Shown: piece by piece, positions 36,452 to 46,070 of the stretch
Layout: every line of letters starts with the position of its first letter
Position numbering within the stretch: position 1 is the first letter of the stretch
Origin: Candidatus Heimdallarchaeota archaeon
GTDB lineage: Archaea > Asgardarchaeota > Heimdallarchaeia > Heimdallarchaeales > Kariarchaeaceae
Direction of reading: 5' to 3'
DNA: 64,000 bases
Assembly (NCBI GenBank): GCA_030149205.1
Contig: JASBSB010000006.1
Coordinates: forward strand, 434,001 to 498,000
Program-made: the position numbers and the translations under genes
Notes under the pieces: generated by a model
Seen by the model: only the letters and a program-made list of their open reading frames with translations
Told to the model about the DNA's origin: nothing
Database searches by the model: none

Positions 36452-37819
36452 ATGAGACTGACCTTTGATCTGCACACACATTCAGCGTTTGCTGGAGGAG
36501 CAAGACCTTCCAAACTCACAGAGAAATATCTGTTGAAGCGATTCTACGAGCTTGCAAGATTTTCACCATTAAAAGGAATCTCCGTTCTAGGACTGGGAGA
36601 TATTCAATTTAAACCTTGGAGAGATTTTGTCTTAGGTCATGTAAGTGAAACAAACAATGGTTTGTACGAATTTGAGGTAGAAGGAACCACACCAGAGAAA
36701 GTTTCTGATGAAGTTGAACAACCAAAATATGTTCTTCAGACTGAAGTGATATTTACTTGTCCAATACCTAATCGAGGCAAAAAGAAATCACATTTAATCA
36801 TTCTCTTTCCCGATCTGGTAACAGTTGATGGGTTACTTACACTGTTTGAAAGGTGGGGAGTCAACCATGAAAAGATGGCGAGACCATTTATTGTCTGTTC
36901 TTCAAATAGAGAGGTTTCAGAAAGGATTCATGCAATTCTTGATCTAGACAAGCTTATTGAAGTTATTCCTGCACATATAATGACTCCTGAGGGGGTATTT
37001 GGAGGGTCTCATAGGATCAATTATGGAAAAGATTTTTTTGGAGACAGTTGGAATAGAATATCAGTGGTGGAAACTGGACTCTCCGCTGATCCTCCCATTC
37101 TTGAGATGATCCCTGAGCTTGAGCGATTCACATTCATTTCTAATGCAGATGCTCATTCCTCTGCCCTCAATAGAGTAGGGAGGGAGTTCACTACAATTGT
37201 TCCACAAAATCTAAATTATGAAAATATTATAACCTCACTCAGACAAAACAAGGTGCTTATGACTGGTGAGTTTCATCCCTCAGAGGGGAGATATTTTTTG
37301 ACTGGTCATAGGGAGGAAAGAAAAGCTCCTTATCAACACAATAAGGGACAGTTTTGTTATTACTCACCGAAATTTCTTCCAGAAAATGGAGTTTGCCCTA
37401 TTTGCAAAAAACAACTCACAGTGGGTGTGCTCGAACGGGCATATGAAATTTCAAAAGTGCAATCTGAAGGTCTGTTTGATGGTTCCAGGTTTTCCTCCAA
37501 AAAGAAGAGAAGCTATGTGACCATAGTTCCACTCATTGAGGTGATCGCTGCTTCATTGGGGATAAAATCAATTAGTAGCAAAAAAGTCCAGCGTTTGTAT
37601 TTTGAAATTGTTTCACAGGTGGGATCTGAGGTTCAACTTTGGGAGGAACCTAATATAGAGGATAAGTTAGATGTTCAAGATAATTCAATTATTCAAAGCA
37701 TAAAAGAGATAAAGAATAGAAACTTTTGTTTTGAACCCCCTGGGTACGATGGAGTGTATGGTGAGTTAAGAATTGGTGTGACACAAGATTTCACCAACCT
37801 GAAAGTAGAAAAGTTCTAG
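36452..37819 (+). CDS. PHP-domain nuclease, endonuclease Q-like
   Basis: This 455-residue protein opens with the PHP metal motif DLHTHSAFAGG. It continues with GISVLGLGDIQFKPW, a HLIILFPDL strand, the PAHIMTPEGVFGG segment, GLSADPP and SNADAHSSALNRVGREF. A zinc-type CPICKKQLTVGVLERAYE knuckle follows. This order matches EndoQ, which nicks DNA 5-prime of deaminated bases (uracil, hypoxanthine) and abasic sites. A TATA box at 36427-36434 lies 25 bases before the ATG, suggesting a leaderless message. The assignment rests on motif order. It is slightly longer than Pyrococcus EndoQ. Confidence 0.8.
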   Translation: MRLTFDLHTHSAFAGGARPSKLTEKYLLKRFYELARFSPLKGISVLGLGDIQFKPWRDFVLGHVSETNNGLYEFEVEGTTPEKVSDEVEQPKYVLQTEVIFTCPIPNRGKKKSHLIILFPDLVTVDGLLTLFERWGVNHEKMARPFIVCSSNREVSERIHAILDLDKLIEVIPAHIMTPEGVFGGSHRINYGKDFFGDSWNRISVVETGLSADPPILEMIPELERFTFISNADAHSSALNRVGREFTTIVPQNLNYENIITSLRQNKVLMTGEFHPSEGRYFLTGHREERKAPYQHNKGQFCYYSPKFLPENGVCPICKKQLTVGVLERAYEISKVQSEGLFDGSRFSSKKKRSYVTIVPLIEVIAASLGIKSISSKKVQRLYFEIVSQVGSEVQLWEEPNIEDKLDVQDNSIIQSIKEIKNRNFCFEPPGYDGVYGELRIGVTQDFTNLKVEKF

Positions 37820-37844
37820 AAATTTGGAAGTTCATCGATTATAA

Positions 37845-38669
37845 CTAATTACCATTTCGTTTTTGCTGGTTCTGATACTTTAAAATGCGATCTACTATCT
37901 CCAGCATCGAAGAGTTCATGGAAATTGTCAGACTGAAAATTTCATTCGTTATTTCGTTTAAGAGCTGTAAGTTAAGCATATGATCAAATGGAATAACTGT
38001 CGCAACCTCGATTCCCAGCTCCTCAATCTTAACATCCCACTTGCTGAGGAAATGGTTTAGGAGTGTTTTTTCCTCTGGGTTATCTGTAACTGGAACCTGA
38101 TTCCAAACAAAAAAGTCCTTTCTTGGTTTCATACCCTTTAACAGAGAGTGCATCTCTTGAATAAAAACCTCCGCAGCACCTACACCATAGCTCGCAGGTC
38201 TTACAACAAGAAGACTTACGTCTGCCAAAATCATGTTATTTACACTGTTTAGAGACGTGCCTGACTGATTATCTATAATGATAAAATCATAGCCAATCTC
38301 ATATAGTTTTTTTTGGGTTGTGAGACTCTTTCTGAGGGCGTTTTGCCACCAACGTTGCGAGTTTTTGCTAAGGAAAGATTTTCCTATCTCTGGGGGTGAC
38401 GAGTAGATGATTGATAGGTTTGAGAGTTTGGTGGGATTAATTATGTCTTCCACTTTTAGGTTTTTCGCCCCGAGATAATCTGTCCAATAATTTAGATCTG
38501 CCACCGGTTTTTGAGGTTTAATTAGGTGAATGAGACTTGGGGCTTCAAGGTCTCCATCTATGATTATAACTTTGTATCCCATTTTCGAGAGGGTGCTGGC
38601 CAGGCTTACTGAAGTTATTGTTTTCCCTGACCCACCTCTTGTTGAAAAAATTGTTATTGTTGTTCCCAA
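37845..38669 (-). CDS. ParA/MinD-type P-loop ATPase
   Basis: This 274-residue protein has the deviant Walker A motif STRGGSGKTITSVSLAS at residues 8-24 and the paired VIIIDGDLEAPSL. The Walker B/switch segment is YDFIIIDNQSGTSLN. The canonical KGG starts with RGG here. The C-terminus is LEIVDRILKYQNQQKRNGN, without an obvious membrane-targeting amphipathic helix. It may position, partition or activate a partner. It follows an unknown gene by 12 bases, so the two probably work together. No parB-like or chemotaxis gene is present. Confidence 0.88.
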   Translation of the reverse strand: MGTTITIFSTRGGSGKTITSVSLASTLSKMGYKVIIIDGDLEAPSLIHLIKPQKPVADLNYWTDYLGAKNLKVEDIINPTKLSNLSIIYSSPPEIGKSFLSKNSQRWWQNALRKSLTTQKKLYEIGYDFIIIDNQSGTSLNSVNNMILADVSLLVVRPASYGVGAAEVFIQEMHSLLKGMKPRKDFFVWNQVPVTDNPEEKTLLNHFLSKWDVKIEELGIEVATVIPFDHMLNLQLLNEITNEIFSLTISMNSSMLEIVDRILKYQNQQKRNGN

Positions 38670-38681
38670 AAGTACGCACCT

Positions 38682-39374
38682 CTACTGCGGAATAATTACT
38701 ATCCCTTCATCACTTTCATGTTTTTCAATCAATCCCTTTTGTTCAAGTAGATTGAGTGTATTTTGTTCATCAATTGACAGGGTATTCAAAAGTAACCCAT
38801 CTGGAAACAGCATCAGCTTCTTTGCCAGTTTAGATTCATCACCGGAGAGATTTACCAGAAAACCCAGGTTGAAAATTGATTTTTCAGAATTTGAGGATTC
38901 TAAGAGAGAATTGATTTCAACAAAAATATTTTCGAAGATTTGATTCAGCTGTTCCTTAAGTTTGGGATCCGCAGACTCTGGGGAGATTAAAGAAAAATCA
39001 AGAGATTCAAAACTTGAGATTAGAATAGCCTCTAACTCATCTTCGATTGGTTTAAATTTCTTCTTGTTCATAGTTTTGAAGATTAGTCCAATAACAAGAT
39101 GAATATTTTGTAATCCTTTCAGATGAGGTCGTAGCTGAAAATAATAAAAGCTGTAAGGTGAGCTAGATAATTCAGTCACAGGAACAGGACCCTGTAACTC
39201 TTTTTCCGGGCTTCTTTGGTTCGCTAACCCACAGAGGATGATTGCTCTGGATGCATAAAGCATTTTTGCCTGTATATCAAAAAGCTCCGAGTTCAAATTA
39301 TGGTAGAAGTTTGGTCCCGAAGATTCTAGATTTAATATTGCAACAACATCCTCAAGATATTGAACCATATTCAT
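38682..39374 (-). CDS. unknown partner of the MinD-like ATPase
   Basis: I do not recognise this protein (about 230 residues). It is soluble and mainly helical (MVQYLEDVVAILNLESSGP, LKEQLNQIFENIFVEINSLLES). It ends in a region that looks like a winged-helix or roadblock-like unit (TLNLLEQKGLIEKHESDEGIVIIP). Starts are possible at GTG 39389, ATG 39374 and ATG 39368; ATG 39374 is chosen. It is the first gene of a two-gene operon with the MinD-like ATPase. A role as adaptor, cargo or regulator of that ATPase is inference from that arrangement. Confidence 0.7.
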   Translation of the reverse strand: MNMVQYLEDVVAILNLESSGPNFYHNLNSELFDIQAKMLYASRAIILCGLANQRSPEKELQGPVPVTELSSSPYSFYYFQLRPHLKGLQNIHLVIGLIFKTMNKKKFKPIEDELEAILISSFESLDFSLISPESADPKLKEQLNQIFENIFVEINSLLESSNSEKSIFNLGFLVNLSGDESKLAKKLMLFPDGLLLNTLSIDEQNTLNLLEQKGLIEKHESDEGIVIIPQ

Positions 39375-39498
39375 TATTTGCCTTATCACAAATAAAAGAT
39401 ATTGCCTTTAGAATATTATAATCACAAAAATTAAGTAATTCACTTAGCTTATAGGGACAAGATTAGTGAAATTTATTTAGTATGAATCCAAATTAAAA

Positions 39499-40314
39499 TT
39501 GTTCTTGATTAACACTGAGCCAATTTCAATCAGCTATAAAGAAATTTCAAAGGATGAGATAGAACTCTTTAGGGTTCTCAGTTCATTTGAAGTGAGTAAA
39601 TTGTTTCAGCTTTTATTAAACTCAGTATCAGATAATAAACCTGCTTATTGGAGTGTTAAATTGCTTGCACAAACTTCAGGAATTTCACTCGTTAAGCTTT
39701 ATGATCTGTTATTTGTATTGACTCGAACAAGAGTCTTGAGAAAGAAAAAGTTTAGAGTTAAATCTATTGAGGGTAAAAGATTGGTTGATTGTTATAAACT
39801 TGAAGCAAGAAATTACATAATTGATTTAGTTGATCAAATTTCCCTCTCTGAGGAGAACACAATCAACATCATCTTCGATGGTGACCTTCAATCTGGAAAA
39901 TTATCTACAAATCTACATTTGTTTGAAATGCTTGCTCAACGTGCGCTTTGGCATTTTATTGCCAAATTCAAGTCGACAGAATCGTATATGACTGAAAAAT
40001 CAATTTTCGAACCCAAAAAGGGTAAAAGAGTAAAAAGATCTAGTTTCTATTCCAAAGTAAAAAATGAAAATAATGTGCTTCCAAATCAATTTAGGATTTT
40101 TAGAACTTTGAATGAAACAGATATTGTGGCACCCGCGTTTGTATTTGGAACAAAAGGTAAAAGAGGTGGAAAACCTAAATTTTATAATTTAATTGCATCC
40201 AGAATTCGCATAAGTTTTATTCCAAATTCTGTCTTAAAACTTGATTCAATTCTGATTGATGATGAGCATGTAGTGATTGCAGTAAAACATGAGAGGAAAA
40301 TAAGGAGCCTTTAG
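39499..40314 (+). CDS. unknown protein, first gene of the Rio2 operon
   Basis: This 271-residue protein begins with TTG 39499. Residues about 28-100 look like a winged helix-turn-helix (YWSVKLLAQTSGISLVKLYDLLFVLTRTRVLRKKKFRV). The C-terminal half is basic and beta-rich (VFGTKGKRGGKPKFYNLIASRIRISFIP), which may bind nucleic acid. I cannot name a family. One base separates its stop from the methyltransferase start, and the methyltransferase overlaps the Rio2 gene. The operon context suggests a link to ribosome maturation or RNA modification, but this is inference. Confidence 0.65.
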   Translation: MFLINTEPISISYKEISKDEIELFRVLSSFEVSKLFQLLLNSVSDNKPAYWSVKLLAQTSGISLVKLYDLLFVLTRTRVLRKKKFRVKSIEGKRLVDCYKLEARNYIIDLVDQISLSEENTINIIFDGDLQSGKLSTNLHLFEMLAQRALWHFIAKFKSTESYMTEKSIFEPKKGKRVKRSSFYSKVKNENNVLPNQFRIFRTLNETDIVAPAFVFGTKGKRGGKPKFYNLIASRIRISFIPNSVLKLDSILIDDEHVVIAVKHERKIRSL

Positions 40315-40315
40315 C

Positions 40316-40876
40316 ATGAAAAAAAAGCAAAATAAAATGAGAAACCTTTATGATCAAACCGCAGATTACTACGATAATAGATATTGGCCAATACAAATCA
40401 AAAAATATAATGAGTTTTTGGACGTCTTAACTCCTGAACCGTTAATTCTTGATGTGGGTGGAGGAAGTGGCCTATTAAAGCGGGTGATTAATTCACCTTT
40501 GGTAATTTTTGATGTGTCCATTGAAATGTTAAGGGTTGGTCAAGAAAAATATAATTCAATCAATCTTATCGCAGGCGATGCAGAATCACTTCCAATTAGA
40601 GATAGGTCATTTATTTTAATTACTTCTTTCAGTATGTTGCCAAATCTACAAAATCCATTGAAAGGGTTATTAGAGATGGAGAGAGTTATGACACCAAACT
40701 CAAAACTAGTTCTAACTGTGCTTGATAAGAAAATTTCAGAGCTTGGGTTAAAAGGATTGACAGAGCAAACTAATTTAGATATAGAATTAAGATCACCCAG
40801 TATAGAAGACATTGGTGGCATCCTGACAGTTAGACACAAACCCTTAAATTCAGATAATCAAGAAAAAATGAGTTGA
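40316..40876 (+). CDS. SAM-dependent methyltransferase, class I
   Basis: This 186-residue protein has the Rossmann methyltransferase motifs: LILDVGGGSGLLKRV (motif I), VIFDVSIEMLRVGQE (motif II), NLIAGDAESLPIRDRSF (motif III), and ITSFSMLPNLQNPLKGLLEMERVM, as in UbiE/Methyltransf_11 enzymes. The substrate is unknown. Small molecules, quinones, RNA or protein are all possible. The start ATG 40316 lies one base after the upstream stop, with GGAG 12 bases upstream. The gene overlaps rio2 by four bases (ATGAGTTGA), indicating coupled translation. Confidence 0.85.
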   Translation: MKKKQNKMRNLYDQTADYYDNRYWPIQIKKYNEFLDVLTPEPLILDVGGGSGLLKRVINSPLVIFDVSIEMLRVGQEKYNSINLIAGDAESLPIRDRSFILITSFSMLPNLQNPLKGLLEMERVMTPNSKLVLTVLDKKISELGLKGLTEQTNLDIELRSPSIEDIGGILTVRHKPLNSDNQEKMS

Positions 40877-41772
40877 CACTTCCTGCTGTTAAGGTTCTAA
40901 AGGATTTAAAAAAAGAGCATATCAGGCTGCTTTTGGTTATTGAATCAGGGATGAGGTTTGCAGAATATGTAGACATTGATTTTATTTATAAAAATCTTAA
41001 ATATAACAAAGAAAGAATTGATTACATCCTTAAATTCTGTCACAAGATGGATCTAGTAAATCGATGGCAGGGACATTTCGTGGGTTATGAACTAACCACC
41101 GTGGGATATGACGCACTTGCACTGGATGCCTTGTATGAATCAAGGTTAGTGGCAGATATAGGTCAAGAAAGAGGTGTAGGAAAGGAATCTAAAGTATTTT
41201 TTGCTCGTACACCTTCTGGTGAAGAATGTATTATCAAAATTCATAGAGTGGGGTACACTAGTTTTACCCAAACAAGAAAGAAGCGAAGATACACTTCAGA
41301 TAAGAGACATCTTTCTGCCTTGTATGCATCTAAGCTTTCTGCAGATGAAGAGATAAAATGGATGAAAAAATGTAATCAATTCAATTTACCAGTGCCGAAA
41401 TTTATGGGTAGTAACCGCCACATAATTGTGATGGAATTAATAGAGGGTTATAACCTTAATATGTTGAAGGACCTCGATGTACCTGAGGAATATTTAATTG
41501 ACATATTAGAATTTATCTATGAAGCGTGGTGTGAGGTTGGATTCGTTCATGGGGATCTCTCAGCCTTTAATATCATAATTTCTGTTGAGGGTGAGCTAAA
41601 GATAATTGATTTTCCACAAGCGGTTGAACGCTCAGCAGAAAATGCAGTTGAGCTTCTTGAAAGAGACATCCAAAATATTCTAACCTTTTTTGACAGAAAA
41701 TTTCAAATAAAGAAAGATGAGACATCTGTCTTAAATGACGTACTTGATTGTGTTCATAGAACAGAGAATTAA
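40873..41772 (+). CDS. rio2: Rio2 serine protein kinase/ATPase
   Basis: This 299-residue protein has an N-terminal winged helix (about residues 1-90), specific to Rio2, followed by the RIO kinase core. The core has a nucleotide-binding segment (GRESKVFFA-like GVGKESKVFFA), the ATP-contact Lys in CIIKIHRVG, the catalytic loop FVHGDLSAFNII and the metal motif IIDFPQ. Rio2 acts in late small-subunit rRNA maturation in archaea and eukaryotes. It starts with TTG overlapping the methyltransferase stop, so it is the third gene of the operon. Size and motifs are normal for archaeal Rio2. Confidence 0.95.
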   Translation: MTLPAVKVLKDLKKEHIRLLLVIESGMRFAEYVDIDFIYKNLKYNKERIDYILKFCHKMDLVNRWQGHFVGYELTTVGYDALALDALYESRLVADIGQERGVGKESKVFFARTPSGEECIIKIHRVGYTSFTQTRKKRRYTSDKRHLSALYASKLSADEEIKWMKKCNQFNLPVPKFMGSNRHIIVMELIEGYNLNMLKDLDVPEEYLIDILEFIYEAWCEVGFVHGDLSAFNIIISVEGELKIIDFPQAVERSAENAVELLERDIQNILTFFDRKFQIKKDETSVLNDVLDCVHRTEN

Positions 41773-41872
41773 TATTTTCAGTTTTAGAAATGAAAAGGTA
41801 CATTAATGAGCTTTCCCAATTTATAATGTAGACGATTACACGTCAGGATGGTTCAAGGTTACTGTAAAGAGA

Positions 41873-43927
41873 GTGTTGGGATTTGATATCCTACCAATGT
41901 CGAAGCCGAACTCAGAACAATCAATCCGAATATCAGCCTTTTTACAACTTGAGGACGGTACCCAAAAACAGTGGGTAAATATCTCCAGACATAAACTTTT
42001 ACAAATTATCCATAAATACAAACCTCGGATTGTAGGAACCGACAATGTTCAAGAGATACTTTTGCGGAATGAATCTATGGCAAGGTTCCATAGAAAACTC
42101 CCCACCAACACTAATATAGCACAAGCAAACATTACCAGAACAGGAAAACCCATAGAAATTAAATCTTTGTTCAAACGGTACAACATAAAATCAAATGGAA
42201 AAGCATCACCACTTGAAACCGCAAGAGGGATTGTAGAATTAATTAACAAAGATATAGGAATGATTATCGATGTTTACGAAGATGAGACACTAGTTAAAAT
42301 CTCGCAACCCAGACGAACAAGTAAAGGAGGATGGTCTCAATCTCGCTATGAAAGACAGAATGAAGAGGTGGTTCTTCATGCAGTAGATAAAGTCCAAGAT
42401 AAGCTTAGATTGAATGATGTAATCTTTGATGCGAACATAGCTAAAACAAAATACGGAGCAAAAAACGCAGTCTTTCATACTTTTCTACCCAGAGAGAAGA
42501 TTTTAAAAATCTTTAAAGGAGTTAATTTAAAACCTGCGAAGGTTAAATTTATTTCTCCTGCTAGAAGAACCCCTAAACTGAAACCACTTAATTCTGATAT
42601 TAATATCAAACACGTCAGTTATCAAAGAAGAATAATTGTTGGTATTGATCCAGGAACAACAGTGGGTGGAGCGGTTATGGACTTACGAGGAAAGGTCTTA
42701 GGTACCTTCAGTCGGAGAGAAATGACCAAAGCAGAGATAATTTATGAAGTAACAGATTACGGAATACCGGTAGCATTCTGCTCAGATGTATCCCCAATTC
42801 CAAATTTAGTTTCCAAGCTTGCTGCAACGTTCGATGCTGAACTTTACTCACCAAAAGTTTTACTTTCTAAAGTTGACAAGCGTGACTTAACCAAAGACTA
42901 TCCAGACTTAAGAAACAACCATGAGATGGATGCATTATCTGCTGCGATAAAGGCATACAACCTTCTAAAACCTAAATTAGATAAAGTCGAAAGTTCACAC
43001 CTCAAAAACCATGAAAAGGATATCGCTAAAGCCTTGGTAATCCGAGGAATGACGGTAGCTGACGCTATTGATGCAGCCAAGACCAGAGAAAAAAGAGAGT
43101 CTTCAGAACAAGAAAAACCAATTACACAAGAGTCAGACATTAATCAGGCCCTTCAGAATCGCATTGACAATCTTCTAAAATATCTTGCTCAATCTGAATC
43201 AACTCTTGGCTATCTACGTGGGAAAATTGGAGAGTTAGAAAATAGCTTGGAAACTCAACAAAGCATAAACTTTAGACTTGTTAAAAAAATTGATGACTTA
43301 AGGGACGCCAATATTTTAAAGGCTTTAAAGGACGATCTGGTTTCTGAAAAGATCAGAGAAATAAACAGTCTCAGAAAGTTATTAGCCCAAAAAAATCAGA
43401 GAGAGCAGAATATGAAATCACTCATAACTGAGTTACGTAAATCACTCTGGATTAGCCTACAAGAGGGAAAATACCCTATAAAAATATTAAGTAAATTTTC
43501 TGCTAATGAGATAGCTAAACTCGAGAGAGATTATTCCATAAAAGAAGGTGATATTTTATTAATCCTAGATTCCTCTGGAGGAGGAAGGTTGACAGCTATC
43601 CAACTAGCTGAATACAAGCCAAGAATTGTATTTTTAAATATGGATAATTTGTCACCAGAAGCACAGAGTGTATTTTCTAATTATGAGATCCCAATAATAT
43701 CAGCCGAGGGTTATAACATACAAATATTAGATACAATTGCTTTAATTCATCCTGATGATTTAAATCGATCCATCAACAACTACAACAGGATTCATCAAAA
43801 GAAGAAGATTCAAGAACAAAGATCCAAACTGATGGGTGCCATAAATGACTATAGATATGAAAGAAGCAGGTTCTTTAGCTCGATTCAACGAGATTATGAT
43901 GATCATGAGACTGAGAATGAGGTTTAA
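41873..43927 (+). CDS. DUF460 protein with RuvC/RNase H-like domain and coiled coil
   Basis: This 684-residue protein matches archaeal DUF460. It has an N-terminal RNase H-like region, a second RuvC-like domain with IIVGIDPGTTVGGAVMD (about residue 258) and NNHEMDALSAAIKAY (about 343), a long coiled coil (about 410-545), and a C-terminal region (KEGDILLILDSSGGG). The acidic residues after IDP and in EMDA suit a metal-dependent nuclease, though activity in this family is not established. The N-terminal domain seems eroded (VLGFDILPMSKPN). GTG 41873 is the only usable start after an in-frame TGA at 41807. Confidence 0.88.
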   Translation: MLGFDILPMSKPNSEQSIRISAFLQLEDGTQKQWVNISRHKLLQIIHKYKPRIVGTDNVQEILLRNESMARFHRKLPTNTNIAQANITRTGKPIEIKSLFKRYNIKSNGKASPLETARGIVELINKDIGMIIDVYEDETLVKISQPRRTSKGGWSQSRYERQNEEVVLHAVDKVQDKLRLNDVIFDANIAKTKYGAKNAVFHTFLPREKILKIFKGVNLKPAKVKFISPARRTPKLKPLNSDINIKHVSYQRRIIVGIDPGTTVGGAVMDLRGKVLGTFSRREMTKAEIIYEVTDYGIPVAFCSDVSPIPNLVSKLAATFDAELYSPKVLLSKVDKRDLTKDYPDLRNNHEMDALSAAIKAYNLLKPKLDKVESSHLKNHEKDIAKALVIRGMTVADAIDAAKTREKRESSEQEKPITQESDINQALQNRIDNLLKYLAQSESTLGYLRGKIGELENSLETQQSINFRLVKKIDDLRDANILKALKDDLVSEKIREINSLRKLLAQKNQREQNMKSLITELRKSLWISLQEGKYPIKILSKFSANEIAKLERDYSIKEGDILLILDSSGGGRLTAIQLAEYKPRIVFLNMDNLSPEAQSVFSNYEIPIISAEGYNIQILDTIALIHPDDLNRSINNYNRIHQKKKIQEQRSKLMGAINDYRYERSRFFSSIQRDYDDHETENEV

Positions 43928-43980
43928 ATAAAAAGACAATAGAAAGAAAATAATCTTAGCTTTGTAGGAATGAATTTGTT

Positions 43981-44760
43981 TTGGGTATACTAGATCTTTT
44001 TTTATCTGATATTTTCATAGATTTAGCTTTAGGATACGGAGTTCTTATTCTGATTTATGGATATTATTTTGTATTTGTAGAAAGAAAAATCAGTTCATTT
44101 GTAAGATTTAACCTCTCCTCAAATGCCTTCTTAAGCGGGATGGGGGCCTACCTTGTTAATTTATTAGCCTTGCAGCTTCTTAGAAACTTATTTCAAATAA
44201 ACATTATAACCTTAGAAAATGGATTGATTGGTTTTATTTATATCATAATTATAGCTATACAAGAGGAACTTCTGAAATTTTCTGTTCTGTTAGTATCTTT
44301 GAAAGTCACTAAGTTTAAATTCAGTAAGATAGGGCTAAACAATGTTTTTGGAATAGGTGTAATTGCTGGATTAGGGTATCAATTTCTTGAAGTACTAGTT
44401 AAAATCACAATCTTCTCTAATTCAACCTTGCCGTTGGGAACTTTCCTCTTATTCTTTGTTAACAACGAATTGTTAGCTTTTTCAAGCCATCCCCTTCTAA
44501 CAGGTTTAAGTTTGTTTTATTACACAAAGATTTTACAGGACAAAAGGTCCCCACTTCGGTCATTACACAATATATTTCTGATACCTATGGCAATTCATTC
44601 GTTAACTAATTTTCTTGAGATTTTTATAGAGAGAATTAAGGTTCCATATTCTGAATTTATCTTTTTACCATTTCTAGGGTTTGTTCTATACAAGGCGATA
44701 TTAGTGATCGAAACTATAAAACTACTCCCCAAAGAATCGACTGGTGAGGTTCATGGCTAA
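43981..44760 (+). CDS. PrsW-like intramembrane metalloprotease
   Basis: This 259-residue protein has about seven to eight membrane helices. The family's three motifs are visible: AIQEELLKFSVLL (EExxK) at about residue 93, SSHPLLTGLSLF (about 164) and MAIHSLTNFLE (about 204), giving the Glu-Glu and two His expected to bind zinc. PrsW relatives cleave membrane-anchored regulators such as anti-sigma factors; targets in archaea are not known. The start is TTG 43981 and no Shine-Dalgarno motif is visible. Its end converges with the HAAS-domain gene ten bases away. Confidence 0.8.
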   Translation: MGILDLFLSDIFIDLALGYGVLILIYGYYFVFVERKISSFVRFNLSSNAFLSGMGAYLVNLLALQLLRNLFQINIITLENGLIGFIYIIIIAIQEELLKFSVLLVSLKVTKFKFSKIGLNNVFGIGVIAGLGYQFLEVLVKITIFSNSTLPLGTFLLFFVNNELLAFSSHPLLTGLSLFYYTKILQDKRSPLRSLHNIFLIPMAIHSLTNFLEIFIERIKVPYSEFIFLPFLGFVLYKAILVIETIKLLPKESTGEVHG

Positions 44761-44770
44761 TCCTTACAGA

Positions 44771-46066
44771 TTACCATCCAGCTTCTTTGAAGACCCCTTT
44801 TATTAATGATAACACCTGTACAAATTTATCAAACACTGAAAAAAAGAATTCTCGATATCTATAAGAGAATACTGCACAAGTAATAAAAAATAAAATGATA
44901 GCTATGGTCAGATCAAATGGACTCAATACAGTACCAATTATTACTATCCACCAAATGAGAACATACATAAGATATCTTGATGAAAATTTATAATCAAGAC
45001 GAACTACAAAAATAAGTGCAAGAATATAAAATATGAAAGGGATTAATCCGAAACTAAAATTATAGCTGCCACTATAACTTGAGTTGAAGTTTGGGAAGTT
45101 CAGCAATGCTGCAACATAGAACCCTATAAAAGATAATTCCAGGAAAAAGTTTGGTTTTTCTAGATATCTTATCCCTCTCTGTTCCTTAATATACCCTTTT
45201 GTGAAAAATCCATAGTATTTGTTTTCTCTGTTGATTAAAAACTTAAAAACTAGATAAGGAACAAGCCATGTAAAAAATAAGAAATAACTTTTCTCCCAAT
45301 AAAAATTAGCCTCATACAAATCACCATAGTACGGAAAAGCCCCAAGAAAAAGAAAGAGTCTTAATCCAAATAATCTTAAATATTGGACAAAATAATTACT
45401 CAAAATTAAATTGAGCAGAAACATGAAGACAGTGCCCTCATATATGTTAAGGAAATAGTTTCTTGTTTTAAAAACCACTCGATCAATCTGATTACTCTTA
45501 TTCTTAGAAACCAATAAGAATTCATATAACAAAGTGACAACTAGTAAAAACGCGACTCCAAATATAGTAAGAGTTCCATTATACCCATATGGAGTGAATA
45601 TTCCTATACTAACGAATAAGGTCATAAAATAAGCATAAGAGAAAAATGCGATAAAAATATAACTACTAATTCTGTTATCTTTTGATATTTTAGATAAGAG
45701 GAATTGTGGATTCAATGCATGATCTTGTAGTCCATTGCTATTTTCACCTTCAAAAATTTTTTGAGAGTATAATTCCTCTTCTAACTCATAGGATTTTGCC
45801 ATGGATTCAGGGGTGCCGTACCTAGAAAGTACTGCTTTCAACTCATCCATCGTGAGTTTTGTAGACTTATTTAGTTCTGCCAGATCGGAGAGAATTAGAT
45901 TTTCAACATCTGAAACTATAGAATAGACATCTTTGTGTCCGATCTTGAAGAGTTCAACTCCAAGAGTATTCAGGAAACTATTGAGATACTCCGCTGAGTC
46001 TGCTGCCATGGGAATATTTTGTGAAGTTGCACCATTTCTTGACGTATCAGTATTTTTCATGTTCAT
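44771..46066 (-). CDS. HAAS-domain multi-spanning membrane protein
   Basis: This 431-residue protein has an N-terminal cytoplasmic HAAS/DUF1700-like helical domain (about 25-95; YLNSFLNTLGVEL, SDVENLILSDLAEL, LSRYGTPESMAKSYELEEEL). About nine or ten membrane helices follow. HAAS proteins are typically encoded next to PadR repressors, and this one is four bases after a padR gene. ATG 46066 has a GGTGATATC ribosome-binding motif. The role is unknown; a membrane-stress or envelope sensor controlled by PadR is the usual suggestion for such pairs. Confidence 0.8.
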   Translation of the reverse strand: MNMKNTDTSRNGATSQNIPMAADSAEYLNSFLNTLGVELFKIGHKDVYSIVSDVENLILSDLAELNKSTKLTMDELKAVLSRYGTPESMAKSYELEEELYSQKIFEGENSNGLQDHALNPQFLLSKISKDNRISSYIFIAFFSYAYFMTLFVSIGIFTPYGYNGTLTIFGVAFLLVVTLLYEFLLVSKNKSNQIDRVVFKTRNYFLNIYEGTVFMFLLNLILSNYFVQYLRLFGLRLFLFLGAFPYYGDLYEANFYWEKSYFLFFTWLVPYLVFKFLINRENKYYGFFTKGYIKEQRGIRYLEKPNFFLELSFIGFYVAALLNFPNFNSSYSGSYNFSFGLIPFIFYILALIFVVRLDYKFSSRYLMYVLIWWIVIIGTVLSPFDLTIAIILFFITCAVFSYRYREFFFSVFDKFVQVLSLIKGVFKEAGW

Positions 46067-46070
46067 GATA

